NCBI GenBank assembly: GCA_030522415.1
Contig: CM060113.1
Coordinates: forward strand, 3,084,967 to 3,148,966
Reading direction: 5' to 3'
DNA from: Channallabes apus
Taxonomy: Eukaryota > Chordata > Actinopteri > Siluriformes > Clariidae
Length of the DNA stretch: 64,000 bases
The translations under genes were made by a program, and so were the position numbers. Of this stretch, positions 12,200-24,525 are shown piece by piece. Under the pieces are notes generated by a model, which was given only the letters and a program-made list of their open reading frames with translations, did no database searches and was not told the DNA's origin. Positions within the stretch are counted from its first letter, which is position 1; every line of letters starts with the position of its first letter.

Positions 12200-12604
12200 T
12201 ACCAAAGGGATCAAAGGATCAAAGTCCAAAAGGATCAAAGGATGATGGATGATGACGTGAAGGATGATGACGTACAGAACGACTATCTTGTTACACACCA
12301 GTTGTGTAATGGCAGAATCAAAAGAACCTTTTCAGAAGCACCGCGTTTTATTCTTTCCCAGTCTGTATCTTTTGCCAGATGGCCGAAAACTGATGTCTGC
12401 TGGGTGGGCGGAGTCAGCTGAAAGTTTAAGCTCTTTCCTGGCTGTGTTTGATTTACAGAAATCACACTGATGGGAGATCATGCCCAATTATTTTTTTTAG
12501 GCCTTGAGCACAATCTGTTCAGTTTCCCTCATGGCGTATGAGTCAGTATTTCCATATCAGACAAGGATGAAGGGTTTTTATGGATGACTGTTGAGTAGAA
12601 CTAT

Positions 12605-12790
12605 ATCAGCGGCTTTGTCTTTAAGGCATTGGACTCCAGATTGGAAGGTCTCAGGTTCGAACCCCAGTACCAAAAAACTTGCCACAATCAGGCCCTTGAG
12701 CAGGCCCTTAACCCTCAACTGCTTAATGAGATAACATATACGTCTCTAGATAAGGGTGTCTGCCAAGTGTCATAAATGTAAATGTACTCA
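12605..12790 (+). mobile_element. tRNA-derived SINE, second family
   Basis: TTTAAGGCATTGGACTCCAG (A-box region), GGTTCGAACCCC (good B-box) at about 12654, then CCCTTGAGCAGGCCCTTAACC and a GATAAGGGTGTCTGCCAA core, ending in GTAAATGTAA. This is the best-preserved copy of the second SINE family in the window. Confidence 0.7.
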
Positions 12791-13154
12791 GTATCTCACC
12801 CCTTCAGCTGTATGAGGATGTAGAGTCTCTGTTCAGATGCTGGTGAAGATGGTGGTGATATTCAGCTGCCTGTAGGCAAGCGGCTGTTGCATTACACTCT
12901 GTGCCAAGGAATGTAAATTACCCAGTGATGGTAGTCATGATGGCTTAGTGGTTAGAACCGTCACCCCTGAAAACCACTAATCTAAATCATATCTGATTAA
13001 GTGTGCATTCCCACCTTGCACCTAGTGTTCCCAGGATAGATTCCACAACCTTTAACTAGAATAAACCACTTGATTGTTTCCACCTACGTCCCCTCTGGCA
13101 CACCAAGCAATGATTATCTATATATATATATTTACCTGTAGTTCCTATGGAAGT

Positions 13155-13318
13155 TATTTAAAGGGTCGAATTGCAGATCAACACCCGATTGTATCTGAGC
13201 ACTTGGAGGTGAAGGACTGGTTGCCCATGGATGCAACTGTGGCAACCTGGCAGCATCAGAGCTTGAACCAGGGACATCCTGGTTAGAAGTCCAAAACCTT
13301 AACCAGTGACCCACCCCG
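13155..13318 (-). mobile_element. Degenerate second-family SINE
   Basis: On the minus strand: GTTAAGGTTTTGGACTTCTA, then GGTTCAAGCTCTG (B-box-like), then diverged body. No target duplication seen. Confidence 0.45.
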
Positions 13319-13609
13319 AATAAACCACTTCATAAAGCAACTAATTGTAAGTTGATAATTAGACTTAATACATCAAAAGTAAATGATTTTATTTACAAAT
13401 TCCTTCTTTTATGTCCCAACATTAAGCTATTTTAAAAAAAACTGTTTTTACCTTTTTAACATGTAACATACTGTAGAGATCGTGCTTTAAAAACAAGAAA
13501 TAAAACTGTATTTTCACGGCATTGTGTTGCTCCATGAGCAGAGTGAAGGACTCAATATAGTATTCTAGAACTCATGGAAAGATCATATTCAACCTCAAAT
13601 CTTAAAACC

Positions 13610-13612
<3 letters not shown>

Positions 13613-13652
<40 letters not shown>
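13613..13652. repeat. (GT)20 microsatellite
   Basis: About twenty uninterrupted GT units. Confidence 0.95.
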
Positions 13653-13654
<2 letters not shown>

Positions 13655-15282
13655 ATTGGAACGAAATAAGCTATTGGACGTGTATGTAACTTTTAAATCA
13701 GAAGAGCTCCGGGTGAACTTGCATTCCCCTCCCCGAGAGCAGCTCTCATGTGGTCAGTGATGTCTTACTGATATTTGGAGGCTTCTGTAAAATTTTAAGA
13801 AGCTGTAAGGTTGTTTTTTTTTCAACACGTAAGCTTTTTCCTTTTGATGTACTTTCTCTTGTGAGCACATGATATAGGGTTGCACCCTTTTTTTTTATAG
13901 ACAGCTTGATAAAATAAGAATCAACTTGCCAGAGGCTGAAACATTCCACCTGGATCGTGTACTGAACATCTGACATAAAAAAAAAACTGGAGGTTTCTTT
14001 AAGTTAAACGTAAAGCATAAGAGCAATCTGATTTTACCGCTACATGCTGTGACTGAAGTAGATAAAAGGAATCACAAACCTATGAATTGGTCCTGCATTT
14101 TACTTTTCTTCCTATTTTTAAACAATATCGCTTTTTTTCTTTAATGATTGCAGCACTTCCCTTAAAGTCGCCACGACGTCTCATGTGGTCCGGCTGGCTT
14201 GTTTCATCTTGTGTGTTACACTCTTACACAGAAATGCCGGACCCTGGGGGGGGGGGGGCGGTTGGCTTTGACGAAGTGTGAGCAGAAATGAGGTTCACTC
14301 GGCGTTGGCTGGCTGATGTAGAAGCGAGACTCGCTTGGTCAGGAGGGACACACCGAGAAAATACGGTCATGTTTCAAAGTGCTGCTCTAACAAAGAGTGA
14401 AAATCCAATAGTTCCCTCATTAGACTTGCTGGCATTGATGTTCTACCACACATCCGGGAAGGTGTTTTGAGGGCGTTCATATGAATCGATAAGTCAGACT
14501 CAGAGTCTGGATATGAGTTGGGAGTTCAGACTGATTTAGTGGCCACTTCCTTCCTTTATGTTCAGCGGTGCACTGACGACTGTCTGGTTTTTTTACCGTT
14601 GTTTGCCACTGAGATTAAAAGGCCAGAGGACAAATGTTTAACTTTGAATAGTGAAAAATGATACCTGTGAAAGAAAGAACCAGCATTTGGGTCTCTTTTA
14701 GTAAAAAGCTGGGATTTTTCTATGGAATTACAGAGTGGTTTCGGTGTAGTCTCTGATTCAGAACAGCATTATTGGAGCGACAAACTAATAGAGAGCGTTT
14801 CTCCGAGTGTGGCTCTTGGGCCGTGCTAGCGCACAGCTCATTCTGTCTAAGTGAATGAAGGGGTGGGAGAGAAGAGCTGATCCTCTTTCTCAGTCCATCA
14901 ATCTTCCTAAAGTCTTTGGGTTGGGATAATGCTACTTGAGCTGCTAGCGTCACCGCCAAGACCCCAGGGGACACGGACTAACCGCTGCGCCACTTGACGT
15001 CCATTCAGCACTGCGTTGTGGCGAGCGGCCATTGATGGCGTTTTGATGCATTTTCCCATCGATTCTTTCATAATCCCATGCTGTTAAACTGGCTTTCAGA
15101 TTCAATTTGTCTTCGCCACAGTAACAGACAGTTCATCTCAGATTTGTCATTAGACGCAGAAAGGATGAGGGGCTAAGAAGCGTCAGCTAATTACAAATGA
15201 TCCGGCAGAAAGCGGGAGGATCCGTATTCGCTTCCAACTGAGCTCTGCGGGTTTCCCACGTTGAGGACATATCCCAGATGTA

Positions 15283-15325
<43 letters not shown>

Positions 15326-15781
15326 ATCTTTCTCTGTCTCGCCATGTCTTCCATCTCTCCTTGGGTGAAGCTGAGACACCTCCAGAATTTCAAGCCAGGT
15401 AGAACGTCAAAGGGAATTTTTGATACATGAAGCAACTGAAACCAATAGAAAGTGGAAGAAGTTATTCCTGAATGTCTTGACTGTACATCAAAGTCATTTA
15501 GAACTATAAGACAGCTGTAAGGAATGAAACCTGTTTTAAAAAAAAAAATGTATATCTTTGGACCCTAAACAATAATGCAGGATGGACATATATTCCCTTA
15601 TAGTTCACCGTTATACCACTCCCCTAAAGTCCTCTATATAAATAAAAGAAAGGTTCATACGGCATGGTTATACACGTCACTCAACAGAGCCAATCAATGC
15701 TATGCTGTAGTTTACCATGTGCCGAGTAGACAGCGTGTGGGGAAGACATAATCCTCAAGAAACAGAAAAAGAATTGAGACG
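13653..15781. other. No gene seen; simple repeats
   Basis: Holds a poly-G run (14246-14257), a (CT)n array (about 15289-15319) and, on the minus strand at 14960-15005, a tRNA-like SINE head remnant (AGTGGCGCAGCGGTTAG). No coding sequence is supported. Confidence 0.4.
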
Positions 15782-15956
15782 TAATAGATGGTGAAAGAAG
15801 TACAACTTGGCGTAAAACAAGGCGTAAGATTCTCAACCTGGTACCCAGAATGTGATTTCTTTGTATTAATAAGTTAGACAGAGAGTTCTGCTGTACAGAA
15901 AGACAGAGAGACATGTACGTGGGCTTCAACCTGAAATAATAATAATAATAATAATA
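15782..15956 (+). repeat. Dispersed repeat X, partial copy
   Basis: Matches the right part of the repeat seen at 6350-6460 and 39490-39650 (AATAAGTTAGACAGAGAGTT, then TGCTGTACAGAAAGACA). It ends in an AAT microsatellite like the 39 kb copy. Confidence 0.65.
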
Positions 15957-16829
15957 TTGATATCACTCATTACATTAAAGCTCGTCAGATTATTTTTAGC
16001 TTTAACTCTTTCCACAAACTCTTTTCCACCAGTGTTAGATGAAGTGAATCATGAATGCCAACTCTCAGTACTCTCTGTAACCCCATGTTCTTCAGTTTGT
16101 TTTGCAATGAGCCTCTATTTTGATTTTGGTCACATCTCCACTGATATCACTTGACCCACACCAGTGATCCTGGGATTGATTATGGATACGTCATTGATTG
16201 CACACACACTTGGGTGTGTTGTGACCTCTGCTTTGTCCTGACTACAACTCTTAGCTTATCCATTAAAAAAAGAATTGAACCTGTGACCTGTCATATCTGC
16301 CTGCACGCTACACAGCATTAGTCCATGTTGTCCATGTCCGACATGACATTTGTGTGCATCTGATTTCTGTGCTGGAAAAAGAATGGAAACAATACCAATG
16401 CGTGTCTGAGGTGAAGGCCGTCTAGCCTTGTTTATTACAGATTCCTCTGAGACCTTGTTAGCTCGTCTGATTAGTGCATTTCACAGAAAGAAATCATTCT
16501 GTTTCTGCTAAGTGTGTGGTTCTGAATGCAGAGCTTAGCCGTTGTGTCTTAGAGCAAAAAGAAGCAAAAAATGAAGCAAAACAGTAGAGCAGAGAACATG
16601 ACAGGGAGGTAGTATCTGTAAGAAACCCAGAGACTCTGAGGTATGTGGGGTCAAACTTCAGCACAGTGCTGTCTAAACACCAATGCATTATTCACTCTAT
16701 GCATCCAGGAGACTAGAGTGTGAACTTTAGAGTGGAGAGAAAAAGGAGAGAAATACAATGAGAGAAAAGAGTTATAGACTTGAGCCACGCTCATTTCTTA
16801 CTCATATTTAATTACATTACATGATGTAG
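15957..16829. other. No gene seen
   Basis: No recognised repeat or coding signal. Confidence 0.35.
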
Positions 16830-16893
16830 ATTAAATTAAAGAAATGGGAGCAAATGTTTTACCGCAACAGGCTGCAAAGTGCCTAAGGATATA

Positions 16894-17062
16894 GTGCTAC
16901 CTGACCATGAGGTACTACCGTGCTACCTGACCATGAGGTACTACCGTGCTACCTGACCATGAGGTACTACCGTGCTACCTGACCATGAGGTACTACCGTG
17001 CTACTTGACCATGAGGTACTACCGTGCTACCTGACCATGAGGTACTACCGTGCTACCTGATC
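16894..17062. repeat. 26-bp minisatellite, about 6.5 copies
   Basis: Unit starts GTGCTACCTGACCATGAGGT and has a period of 26. Six near-identical units begin at 16894, 16920, 16946, 16972, 16998 and 17024. The fifth has one C-to-T change and the last decays into the flank. The unit resembles a mutated end of the adjacent pogo-like element (a GAGGTACTACC-type terminus), so the array may have grown from its terminal repeat. Confidence 0.9.
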
Positions 17063-17610
17063 ATGTTACCTCAGCATGAAAACACCCTGCCTCACCATGC
17101 ATTTGCCTCAGCATACAAAACATTTTCAGTATTCGAAGCATTTTCAGCATACGAGCGAACGGGCCGGGCCGAACCGAACCGAACCGAGCGCTGGCTGAGT
17201 CACTCGTATGTAGTCGGCCTGGGAGCTGCTCAAAACTTGTTTGCGTCTGTGGGGTTTTTTTTGCATTTTGTGCAAGATTTAGTGAAGACATAGCACCATG
17301 GGTCCCAAGAATGTTACCAAGGACGACAGGATAAAGAAAACAGAGCTTTTTTTTTTCAAAGCCAAATGAATCATAAATTAAGGTTAAATGAGCTTTAATA
17401 TCTATTTATTCCATGTTTAACTTCATTTACATGTTTTTTTTTTTTTTATTATTATAGTGTTGGAAATTGATAATATTAGTAATAGTAACAAGAAGCCTGG
17501 AATGGATTATCTGCATTTACATTATTTCCTAAGGGAAGTAATAAAAATTTTAGAATTAAAGAACCACCTCCTGAATGGATTAAATTCATATCCGAGGTAC
17601 CACTGTACAA
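17063..17610 (+). mobile_element. pogo/Tigger-like DNA element fragment
   Basis: Carries CAGCATACGAGCGAAC-type subterminal sequence and ends CCGAGGTACCACTGTAC. Related sequence is at 37835-38105 (minus) and 54165-57110 (plus). An ATG at 17298 opens a short reading frame MGPKNVTKDDRIKKT, which resembles the start of pogo/Tigger transposases, but it stops after about 23 codons. Classification rests on the ends and this short frame only. Confidence 0.4.
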
Positions 17611-17990
17611 CTTAAGAACTGGTTGTTTCTGTAACAGCCTCAGCAGCGACCTCATTTCCCCTCTCGTCTGTTCCGACCACTCAGCATTCAGCATCAGCAG
17701 TAAACTAATCACCGGCCTGATCATCTGTCATCATCCGCATCCGGGTCATGCCTAAAGTATGCTCGAATAATTAATGGGACAATGTGTGGTTTAACAAACA
17801 GAAAACATTCCACTGAAACTGCTCAAGCACAGAGACTGGACTGAAAATAAGAAACTTGACAAAATAAAAATTTGCCAAAAAATTTGAGCAAAAAAAATCC
17901 TTCGTGAGGAATGTAGAACTATTCCTCAAGACTACATTGAAAATACAAGAAAGTCAGTTTTATTGGAAACAAAATATGAAGAAATGACTG

Positions 17991-18539
17991 GTTAAAATAT
18001 TTTATACAGTAATATACTGTATATCGATTATTAAAGGGCCCATGCCAGAGCCCTCGCTTGGGGGCATTAAGTAGCTGCTTAGCCACTTTGCTCATGCCTA
18101 GGGTCACCTACAGTATGAGGTGGTTGCCAAATTTCTCACAACAACAAATAGGGTACAGTGACAACTGAACTGTACGATCAATAATAGGTTGCTATACTGT
18201 AATAGGTAGATGTAAAAAATGGCACTTCAATATATAACTTAAAATGAGCTTGGCCTCCAGATAGATTGGCCTAAAGAGAGGAGTAGAGTGCGAAATATAA
18301 TTGTACCACTTTCACACTCTTCTATGTCCAGCCTGAGGCTAGCTACAATGATGAGGCTGCATGGTGGTGTGACGGTGTGACCGTAGGCAGCTGACCTTCT
18401 CAAAGCTATGCTTTTAATTAGAGTCATAATATGACTTCTTTTCATCCTGAGTTTCATAAGGTTGATTTTGTAATAATCCATGTCCTCATATAATGCTTAA
18501 TTCACTTCCCATCACATCTTCAGCATCTTTACAAGTGCG
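17991..18539. other. No gene seen
   Basis: No recognised coding or repeat signal. Confidence 0.35.
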
Positions 18540-18850
18540 CTGCTTGAAATGGAATTGATGCAGATGGAAAATATTGAGGATGGATTTGTCTGTTTAACAG
18601 CAGCACCAAAGACAAAATCCGCAAATTGCGTTAATAATATCACGTTGCCTTTGTTCCTGCCAGGTGGTAAAATTAATTAGCATAAAACAGCGCCGTAATT
18701 GTACCAGCGTGATTTATTTGGCACGGCCCTGAGAATATTGTGTAAATACTGTCAAAAGCAAAATGGCTCCCCAGAAAGCTGTAAATCTCTTGCTCGAACA
18801 CACAGCATTAACCCTGATAATCTCACAAACCCCAGTGCAGAATGATGGCA
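18540..18850. other. Candidate conserved non-coding element
   Basis: Repeat-free, with an AAAATTAATTAGCATAAAAC core (about 18669) holding overlapping TAATTA/ATTAG homeodomain-type sites, plus GTAAATACTG and CCTTTGTTCC (Sox-type) words. No ORF. Function is a guess; only cross-species alignment can test it. Confidence 0.3.
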
Positions 18851-20861
18851 GAACCTATCTAATGCACTCAGTCTCGGATTGACCCTGAGGTCTACGCGCT
18901 ACTGTTCATTTCTGCTGCGTGATGCAGTGATGCATGTACTGCTGGATGTACCTGCCACGAGACTGTATTCATAGAATTGATTCGAAAACCTAGAAGGCAA
19001 GGTAAGAGAGCAATGTCTGGAGCTCAAGGTGAAAAGCAAAGCTGTATTTGGGTCAAACCTTGAAGTCAAGTTAGGCCAAGGTTTTCCGTATGAAACAAGC
19101 TTGACTAGCATTCAGGCTTTCACTGAAAAATGCAAAGCACAGAAGATGACATACAGTACGTAGTACCTTAATCCACATGGGTAATAAAAGTGTGCACTTG
19201 AGTCGAATTAAAAAAGAATTAATAACGAAGACATGGTATATGCTGAGCATCCTAAATAAAAGTAGGCTTTCCCAAAGGGACCAGTGTTTTTAAGCGTTCC
19301 AATCCAGTGACATTGAGATATTGTTCTGTACGTTTTTTCCCCCCATCTGCATTGCTGAAGATGCATTGATGAGATTTGATGAAGAGCACACCTGGGGACA
19401 TCTTCAGTCCACCAACTGATCAGTAAAGAATGTGCAGAAAGAGGAATAAGTATGTCTGGGAACTCCCAGGTGTGGCTTCTTTAAGATGATGAGAGAGAGC
19501 GTGAGAGAGTCTTGAATAAATAGATAGAAAATAACTCAGGAAAGCCCGGAAAGTGTGGGTTTGTGGAATTCTTTCAAGATTTACAGAGGTTTTGAAGTTG
19601 TTTTTAGATGTATGGAAGGTTTTTTTTTTTATGTATATAGTTTATTTTTTGTTGCCCCGATTCAGACTACAGGTATCTGATAAACTAACTCTAATTAATT
19701 GGGGTAAAGATAGCAGGGCAAATCTTATCTGGGGTTCAAGTAGCATAGTTACATAAGCAGATTTGTTTTGCATTGAATAACTCGATACGACTGGACAGAA
19801 TTGTTGGTAGATTATTGGTTAAGCCATAAGTGGGTACGGTTTTGGTATGGCAAGGAGTAGATTATTAGGAACGCCATTGATTAATTGAAGGGTACAAGGC
19901 TGAGTTGGTGTAGATTCCAGATAAAGACAGGGTTAAAGATGAGCATTTGTTGTGATGGGGTTGGGGTTGTTTACTCTGGGTTAGGGTAGGTTTATAATCA
20001 TATGAGCATGAGTGGGTACTGATAGAGGGAGAAACAAGCTTGGAATGAACTATGGGAAAGGAACAGATTGGGTTATTTGCAGGAAACTGTTAAGTTTGCC
20101 CTAGACGGTGTTAAATTTCCCTTTCTCTTTGTTCTCTGTGAATTATTCCTCATCTCTTATATGGCAATACTTCCTAGGTGGCCAGGTGTCTGTAAAATAC
20201 CCCTTTTCCCTGTTGTCCTTTGGAACATGCAGATGAGTCACGATCTTTTGATGTAGTGACGGATGGACATGACACAATTGTACTCAGGAAATGAAACACG
20301 ACTTAAATGCCTTCCTCTATCTGTGAATAAACTAAAGAACATTCAGACAGCATTGTGTGTGTGTGAGTTTTTGTTTGTCTGTGGTCCTTCTCTCTGTCAG
20401 TAATTACTATGTTGGAGGTCACCGGTAAAAGCAGAGCTGGGGACAGACTAAGTATTTGACAGTTTGATAAGGACAGTTTGTATTTGGTAGGGGTAAAGTG
20501 GGAACAAGGCTGGAACAGATTTATTAGTGGTGCCAGGACTGGGGTATTTACTGGAAGGGGTCAGGGCAGTTGGTAAGGGTATGGTGATGGAGTGTTATAT
20601 AGGACAGAAGAGGGCTAAATGATTATCATGGGACCAACAAGTGTAGAATATTGATTATTAAAGATTAGATTTTTTAAGCACAGTACTGGGATTATTTGTA
20701 GTGTATAATGCAGGAAAATTAGCCTTCATGAGTAACATGTAGTTTACAGTACAGTAAAAGTGTTTTTTTACAAAATCCCAGGTTGTTAGGACGTTGTGGT
20801 AGGGTCAGGGTCAGCTATAATATTCTGCTCTTTAAGCAAAGAAGGTTTAGGGACTTGTTCA
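18851..20861. other. No gene seen
   Basis: No coding sequence or named repeat recognised. G-rich plus-strand bias at 19780-20060 and 20400-20600. Confidence 0.35.
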
Positions 20862-21035
20862 AGGCATTTAGCAGATGCTCTTATCCACTTGCATTTTTAT
20901 CTCATTAAACATGTGAGCGGCTGAAGGTTAAGGCTGTTGCTCAAAGAGACAACCTGGCGGTCGTGGGATTTTAACCTGGGACCTTCCGAATTGTAGTCCA
21001 ATGCCTTAACACCTGAGCTACACTTGACCCCACAT
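20862..21035 (-). mobile_element. Second-family SINE
   Basis: On the minus strand: AGCTCAGGTGTTAAGGCATT, a poor B-box-like block, GAGCAACAGCCTTAACC, and the terminal GATAAGAGCATCTGCTAAAT core, which is typical of this SINE group. Confidence 0.6.
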
Positions 21036-21481
21036 ATTAGGCATAGCACGAAAATTGATTTCATCAATCTCTTCTTGGTTTGGTGTAACCGAAGTTTGCA
21101 AACCAACTAGGTGCATACTGCCACCTGCTGGAGGGTGAAAATACGCAGGTGTACCCGAGTAAAGAGAAAAATAATAACGTGAACACTGGCCAGTGGGAGG
21201 ATGAGTGCGGGAGTGACAGCTTGGCAGTACTCAGGCTTGAACCTCCAACCTCCAGTTCCCCGTTTTCAAACTTTTTGCTAAAGACTTATACAAGCTCAAA
21301 ATTGTGGCTTTCTGTGAATCTGGAATCAGTAGTAAAGATGGAGATACGGTGAAATTAGCCAGTGTTACTTAAAGGCATGGATGTGCTACCATGTGCTGCA
21401 CTACACAGAGACCTGCGATGAAAGGCGCAATGCTATGGAGGATCTTATATACATCACAACCTCCAATTGGGAACAGAGGCA

Positions 21482-21592
21482 GTTCAGTGGATTAGACATT
21501 TAATTACTGTGGAGCGTCACAGGTTCAATCACCAGCACCACCGAAATGCTCTGGATAAGGGTATCTGACAAATTCTTTAAACGTAAAATGTG
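21482..21592 (+). mobile_element. Short second-family SINE
   Basis: GTTCAGTGGATTAGACATT, GGTTCAATCACC (B-box-like), then GGATAAGGGTATCTGACAAA. The central body is deleted. Confidence 0.5.
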
Positions 21593-22545
21593 TAATCCCA
21601 ATGTTCACTTGCAGATGTACTGATTTTAACCTGTACACCTTATCATGGTTTTCATGTAAAAGAAAAATCAACAAAAAAAAGTTCATTAACTAGTGAAACT
21701 ATTCTGGTGCCTAAAACTCCTGGCTGTCATGTAACATGGAGGCATTTCTGTGTGTGGCCAAAGAAGCTACTTCTGAAGTTTGTGCAACATGGACGTGCCC
21801 AATATTGCTTCCATAAAAATTTCAAGTCGATATCTTTAGCCGTTTTGGAGAGATGATTTTATATGTGGCCCCCAAAATGGCCATTTTTCAGCATTATACT
21901 GTCTTGCTTTAAACAATAATAATTAAAAATGAAAATTATTCATATTTCTTTATGAGTGTTGATACTAAAATTGGCATAAACTTCTAGAAGCATATGACCT
22001 GTAAAAATAGTTTTACCCAAGGCTTATCACTTTTCATAGATTGTTAGAGTAGCAAAAATAAAAAAAAAGTGGGAACTTGGCTTTAACTGTTGAGCTGCGC
22101 TGCCTCTAGTAAGTTCATACATCAGTACAGCGTTATTGGTATCAGGACTGACACTGATTTCTAATAAACGTAAGTCTGGTTCGATCTTTTTTTCGCCGCT
22201 GCGTAGCTATAGCACCGGGGTTGTATGTTTCAATTAGGGAAGTTTATTGTCGAATTTCTGATTAGTCAAATAGACTCTGCATTACAGGAGACTCCCACTC
22301 AGGCCTGCAATTCCATCCTAAGTGATGAGTGTGATATTGAGAAAGCGGAAGTGTGAGGACACACACACACACGTGTTTGTCTGCGTGTATGTCAAGCTGC
22401 CCCCAGCAGAACAGACCTGCCCTGGAATAATGAGGTTTTTGACACCAGCCAGTTGTTCTTGAGAAGGTGAGGCAGAGTCACAGGAAAAGTCAAAGCTCCA
22501 GTCCCTCTCATCACACAGCTGCTGCGCTTTCATTAACAACACACA

Positions 22546-22580
<35 letters not shown>

Positions 22581-22796
22581 TCGCATTCTCATGCTGGAAA
22601 GTCAAACAATCCACCAATTAAAATCTAATCTGCTGTTTGGAATCCGATTCTGTTCGTGCTGACCGTAATTCTATTTATATCTGTTTTAATTTCCATCACT
22701 GTTTTGGCTTCGTATGCTGATCCAGATGTTTTATATTTATGCATTTTTAATATAACTTGTATATGAGTTAAGTAAGACATTGTAAATCTAAAAGTT

Positions 22797-22882
<86 letters not shown>

Positions 22883-23036
22883 TGAAGCTCAAAAGCCTTA
22901 TTCCCTGAAGCTTTAACAAGGCAGTTCTCAGGTCGAGGCTCACAGCAAACCTATTATAAGCATTTTATTTATTATAGAGGTTGAATGTGACCCCAGATTC
23001 AAGGTGAAGGAACACGACCCTTAGCGATACAACATG

Positions 23037-23070
<34 letters not shown>

Positions 23071-23570
23071 GCATCATGTTACCTTGAACAAGCCATATAA
23101 TATCTGCCTAAATCTTATCTTATCTATTAAAAATTACATATTTTTTAAGACACAATTGAAACACACACACACAATGAAGGTTTCTCTGCTGTCTGTATTG
23201 ACAAATTGAGTTCACGGCAGCAGCTGTGCCACTACTTAGCAGGTATATTTTGCCATTTCTTTGCACTTATATATGGAAATGTGGGCGTGTTACTGAGTCT
23301 ATGTAGAAATATATGGAAATAAGACCAGCTCTGTCTGGACACGTCTTAAAACTATAGTTGGAAATGTAAATGTAGGTATTCATTTTGTACATATATGGCT
23401 ACGGCACTTAACTCATATATTGACCATAACATCATGACATCTGTTCGCCATGACCCCGCCCACTTCTGGATGGCGAAAGGGACCTTACTTGCAAGAACCA
23501 CATTCGAAACCGGTCACAGAAGCACTTTCAGCGAGAAAACTCATCTGCAAAGCTAACTTTCATCTAACAC
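21593..23570. other. No gene seen; large CA/GT microsatellites
   Basis: Contains (CA)n at 22539-22580, an exceptionally long (TG)n at 22801-22881 and (CA)n at 23039-23069. 21700-21900 looks like an unclassified interspersed repeat (CCAAAATGGCCATTTT). No exons seen. Confidence 0.45.
22801..22881. repeat. (TG)40 microsatellite
   Basis: About 81 bases of uninterrupted TG, likely highly polymorphic. Confidence 0.95.
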
Positions 23571-23695
23571 AAGGCTGAATCCCAAATCCCTCCCTGACCC
23601 CTAATCAAGGGCACTAATTGGTGTGTGGAACAAGGGACACACATACATAGTGCACTAGCTTTCCAATTAACACTATTTGGGATTCAACGCCAGAA
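23571..23695. mobile_element. Small MITE, GAATCCCAAAT ends
   Basis: The left end GGCTGAATCCCAAAT is inverted at the right end (ATTTGGGATTCAACGCC). The 125-bp body is non-coding and contains a secondary inverted pair (CACTAATTGG / CCAATTAACAC). The ends resemble hAT-derived MITEs of fish; the family is not certain. Confidence 0.5.
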
Positions 23696-23894
23696 AAGTG
23701 TGAGTATTACCTAACGATACCTGCGCATCATCTTATGAAGCGTAAATCACATAGAATCTCATTTGCAACAGAACACTGAATGAATAACACTAACGCTAGC
23801 AGAGTCTGAGTCAATCACATTACGATAACAAATTAAACCCCAATATTAATTTAATCTCCTTTTACCTTCTTCATCCATTTTCGCAATTCTGTGT

Positions 23895-24110
23895 GAAACT
23901 CTGAAAGTTCGATGCGATGCTGCAACAAGTTGTTTGCGATGTTTTTAGTGCCACATGGTTCTAGAGCGGAAGAGGAGGAGAGATCAGGAAGACCTTCAAC
24001 GAGCTCAACCCCGGGAAATGTCAAAACCGTCCAGCAACTTGTGGACAGCAACTTCGTCATACGGAACAGTCGCGGGCGATCCTCACGTGTGATTTGAACA
24101 TGTGTCGTCA
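23895..24110 (+). pseudogene. mariner-like transposase fragment
   Basis: The plus-strand frame encodes EEERSGRPSTSSTPGNVKT, the linker region between the two helix-turn-helix motifs of mariner transposases (typically RSGRPS followed by a run of polar residues). The catalytic DDD region is absent. It is a truncated relic with no visible inverted repeats. Confidence 0.55.
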
Positions 24111-24501
24111 CAAGGCTGCTGATTGTACGGAGCTACAGTCTTCTCAGTGGAAGAGCCACATCATCTCCACGACTGAAAAAGGCGAGGTAGGTCCACAGCT
24201 CGAACGAGAGAATTTTTTGACATCCTCAACATTGCGTGTCAAGAATTTGTCCCCAGGGGCCCCAGACCGAAAATTTACTGCAAAAAAATTGAGCTTGTAA
24301 ACAGAGCTAATCTCAAAAGGTATTTTATACCACCTCATATTAGAATGTAGTTTCATAGGCTTGATTTGTGTAACACGAACTAATCTGACATGTTCTCTAA
24401 CAAAACTTCTAAGACATATTAATGAATCTGTTTATAACATTTACAACTTTCACTCCTAACACAGATAGTCAGAGATACTGTAGCTCACAGAGGTTTTAAA
24501 A
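24111..24501. other. No gene seen
   Basis: Spacer between the mariner relic and the LINE; nothing recognised. Confidence 0.35.
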
Positions 24502-24525
24502 GATGATGATGATGATGATGATGAT
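24502..24525. repeat. (GAT)8, left target duplication of the LINE
   Basis: Exactly eight GAT units abut the LINE 3' end. An identical 24-base block is at 31188-31211, beyond the 5' end. Confidence 0.75.

Larger units (their letters stand above)
16830..17990 (+). mobile_element. MITE copy (family of 34862-35359), split by insertions
   Basis: 16830-16890 matches 34915-34983 (AAATTAAAGAAATGGGAGCA, then AGGCTGCAAAGTGCCTAA). About 17625-17985 matches the rest of that copy (ACAGCCTCAGCAG, ACTCAGCATTCAGCATCAGC, AAATATGAAGAAATGA). The 16894-17610 interval between the halves is foreign: a 26-bp minisatellite and a pogo/Tigger-like fragment. Confidence 0.6.

Noticed and set aside
12605..12670. tRNA gene candidates
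   Set aside because: A- and B-box-like words belong to SINE heads; no cloverleaf with a complete acceptor stem was found.
17298..17370. Functional pogo-like transposase gene
   Set aside because: Only about 23 codons after the ATG before a stop; a remnant at most.
22318..22617. 99-codon minus-strand ORF
   Set aside because: It contains a Cys-Val run from the CA microsatellite; not conserved in appearance.
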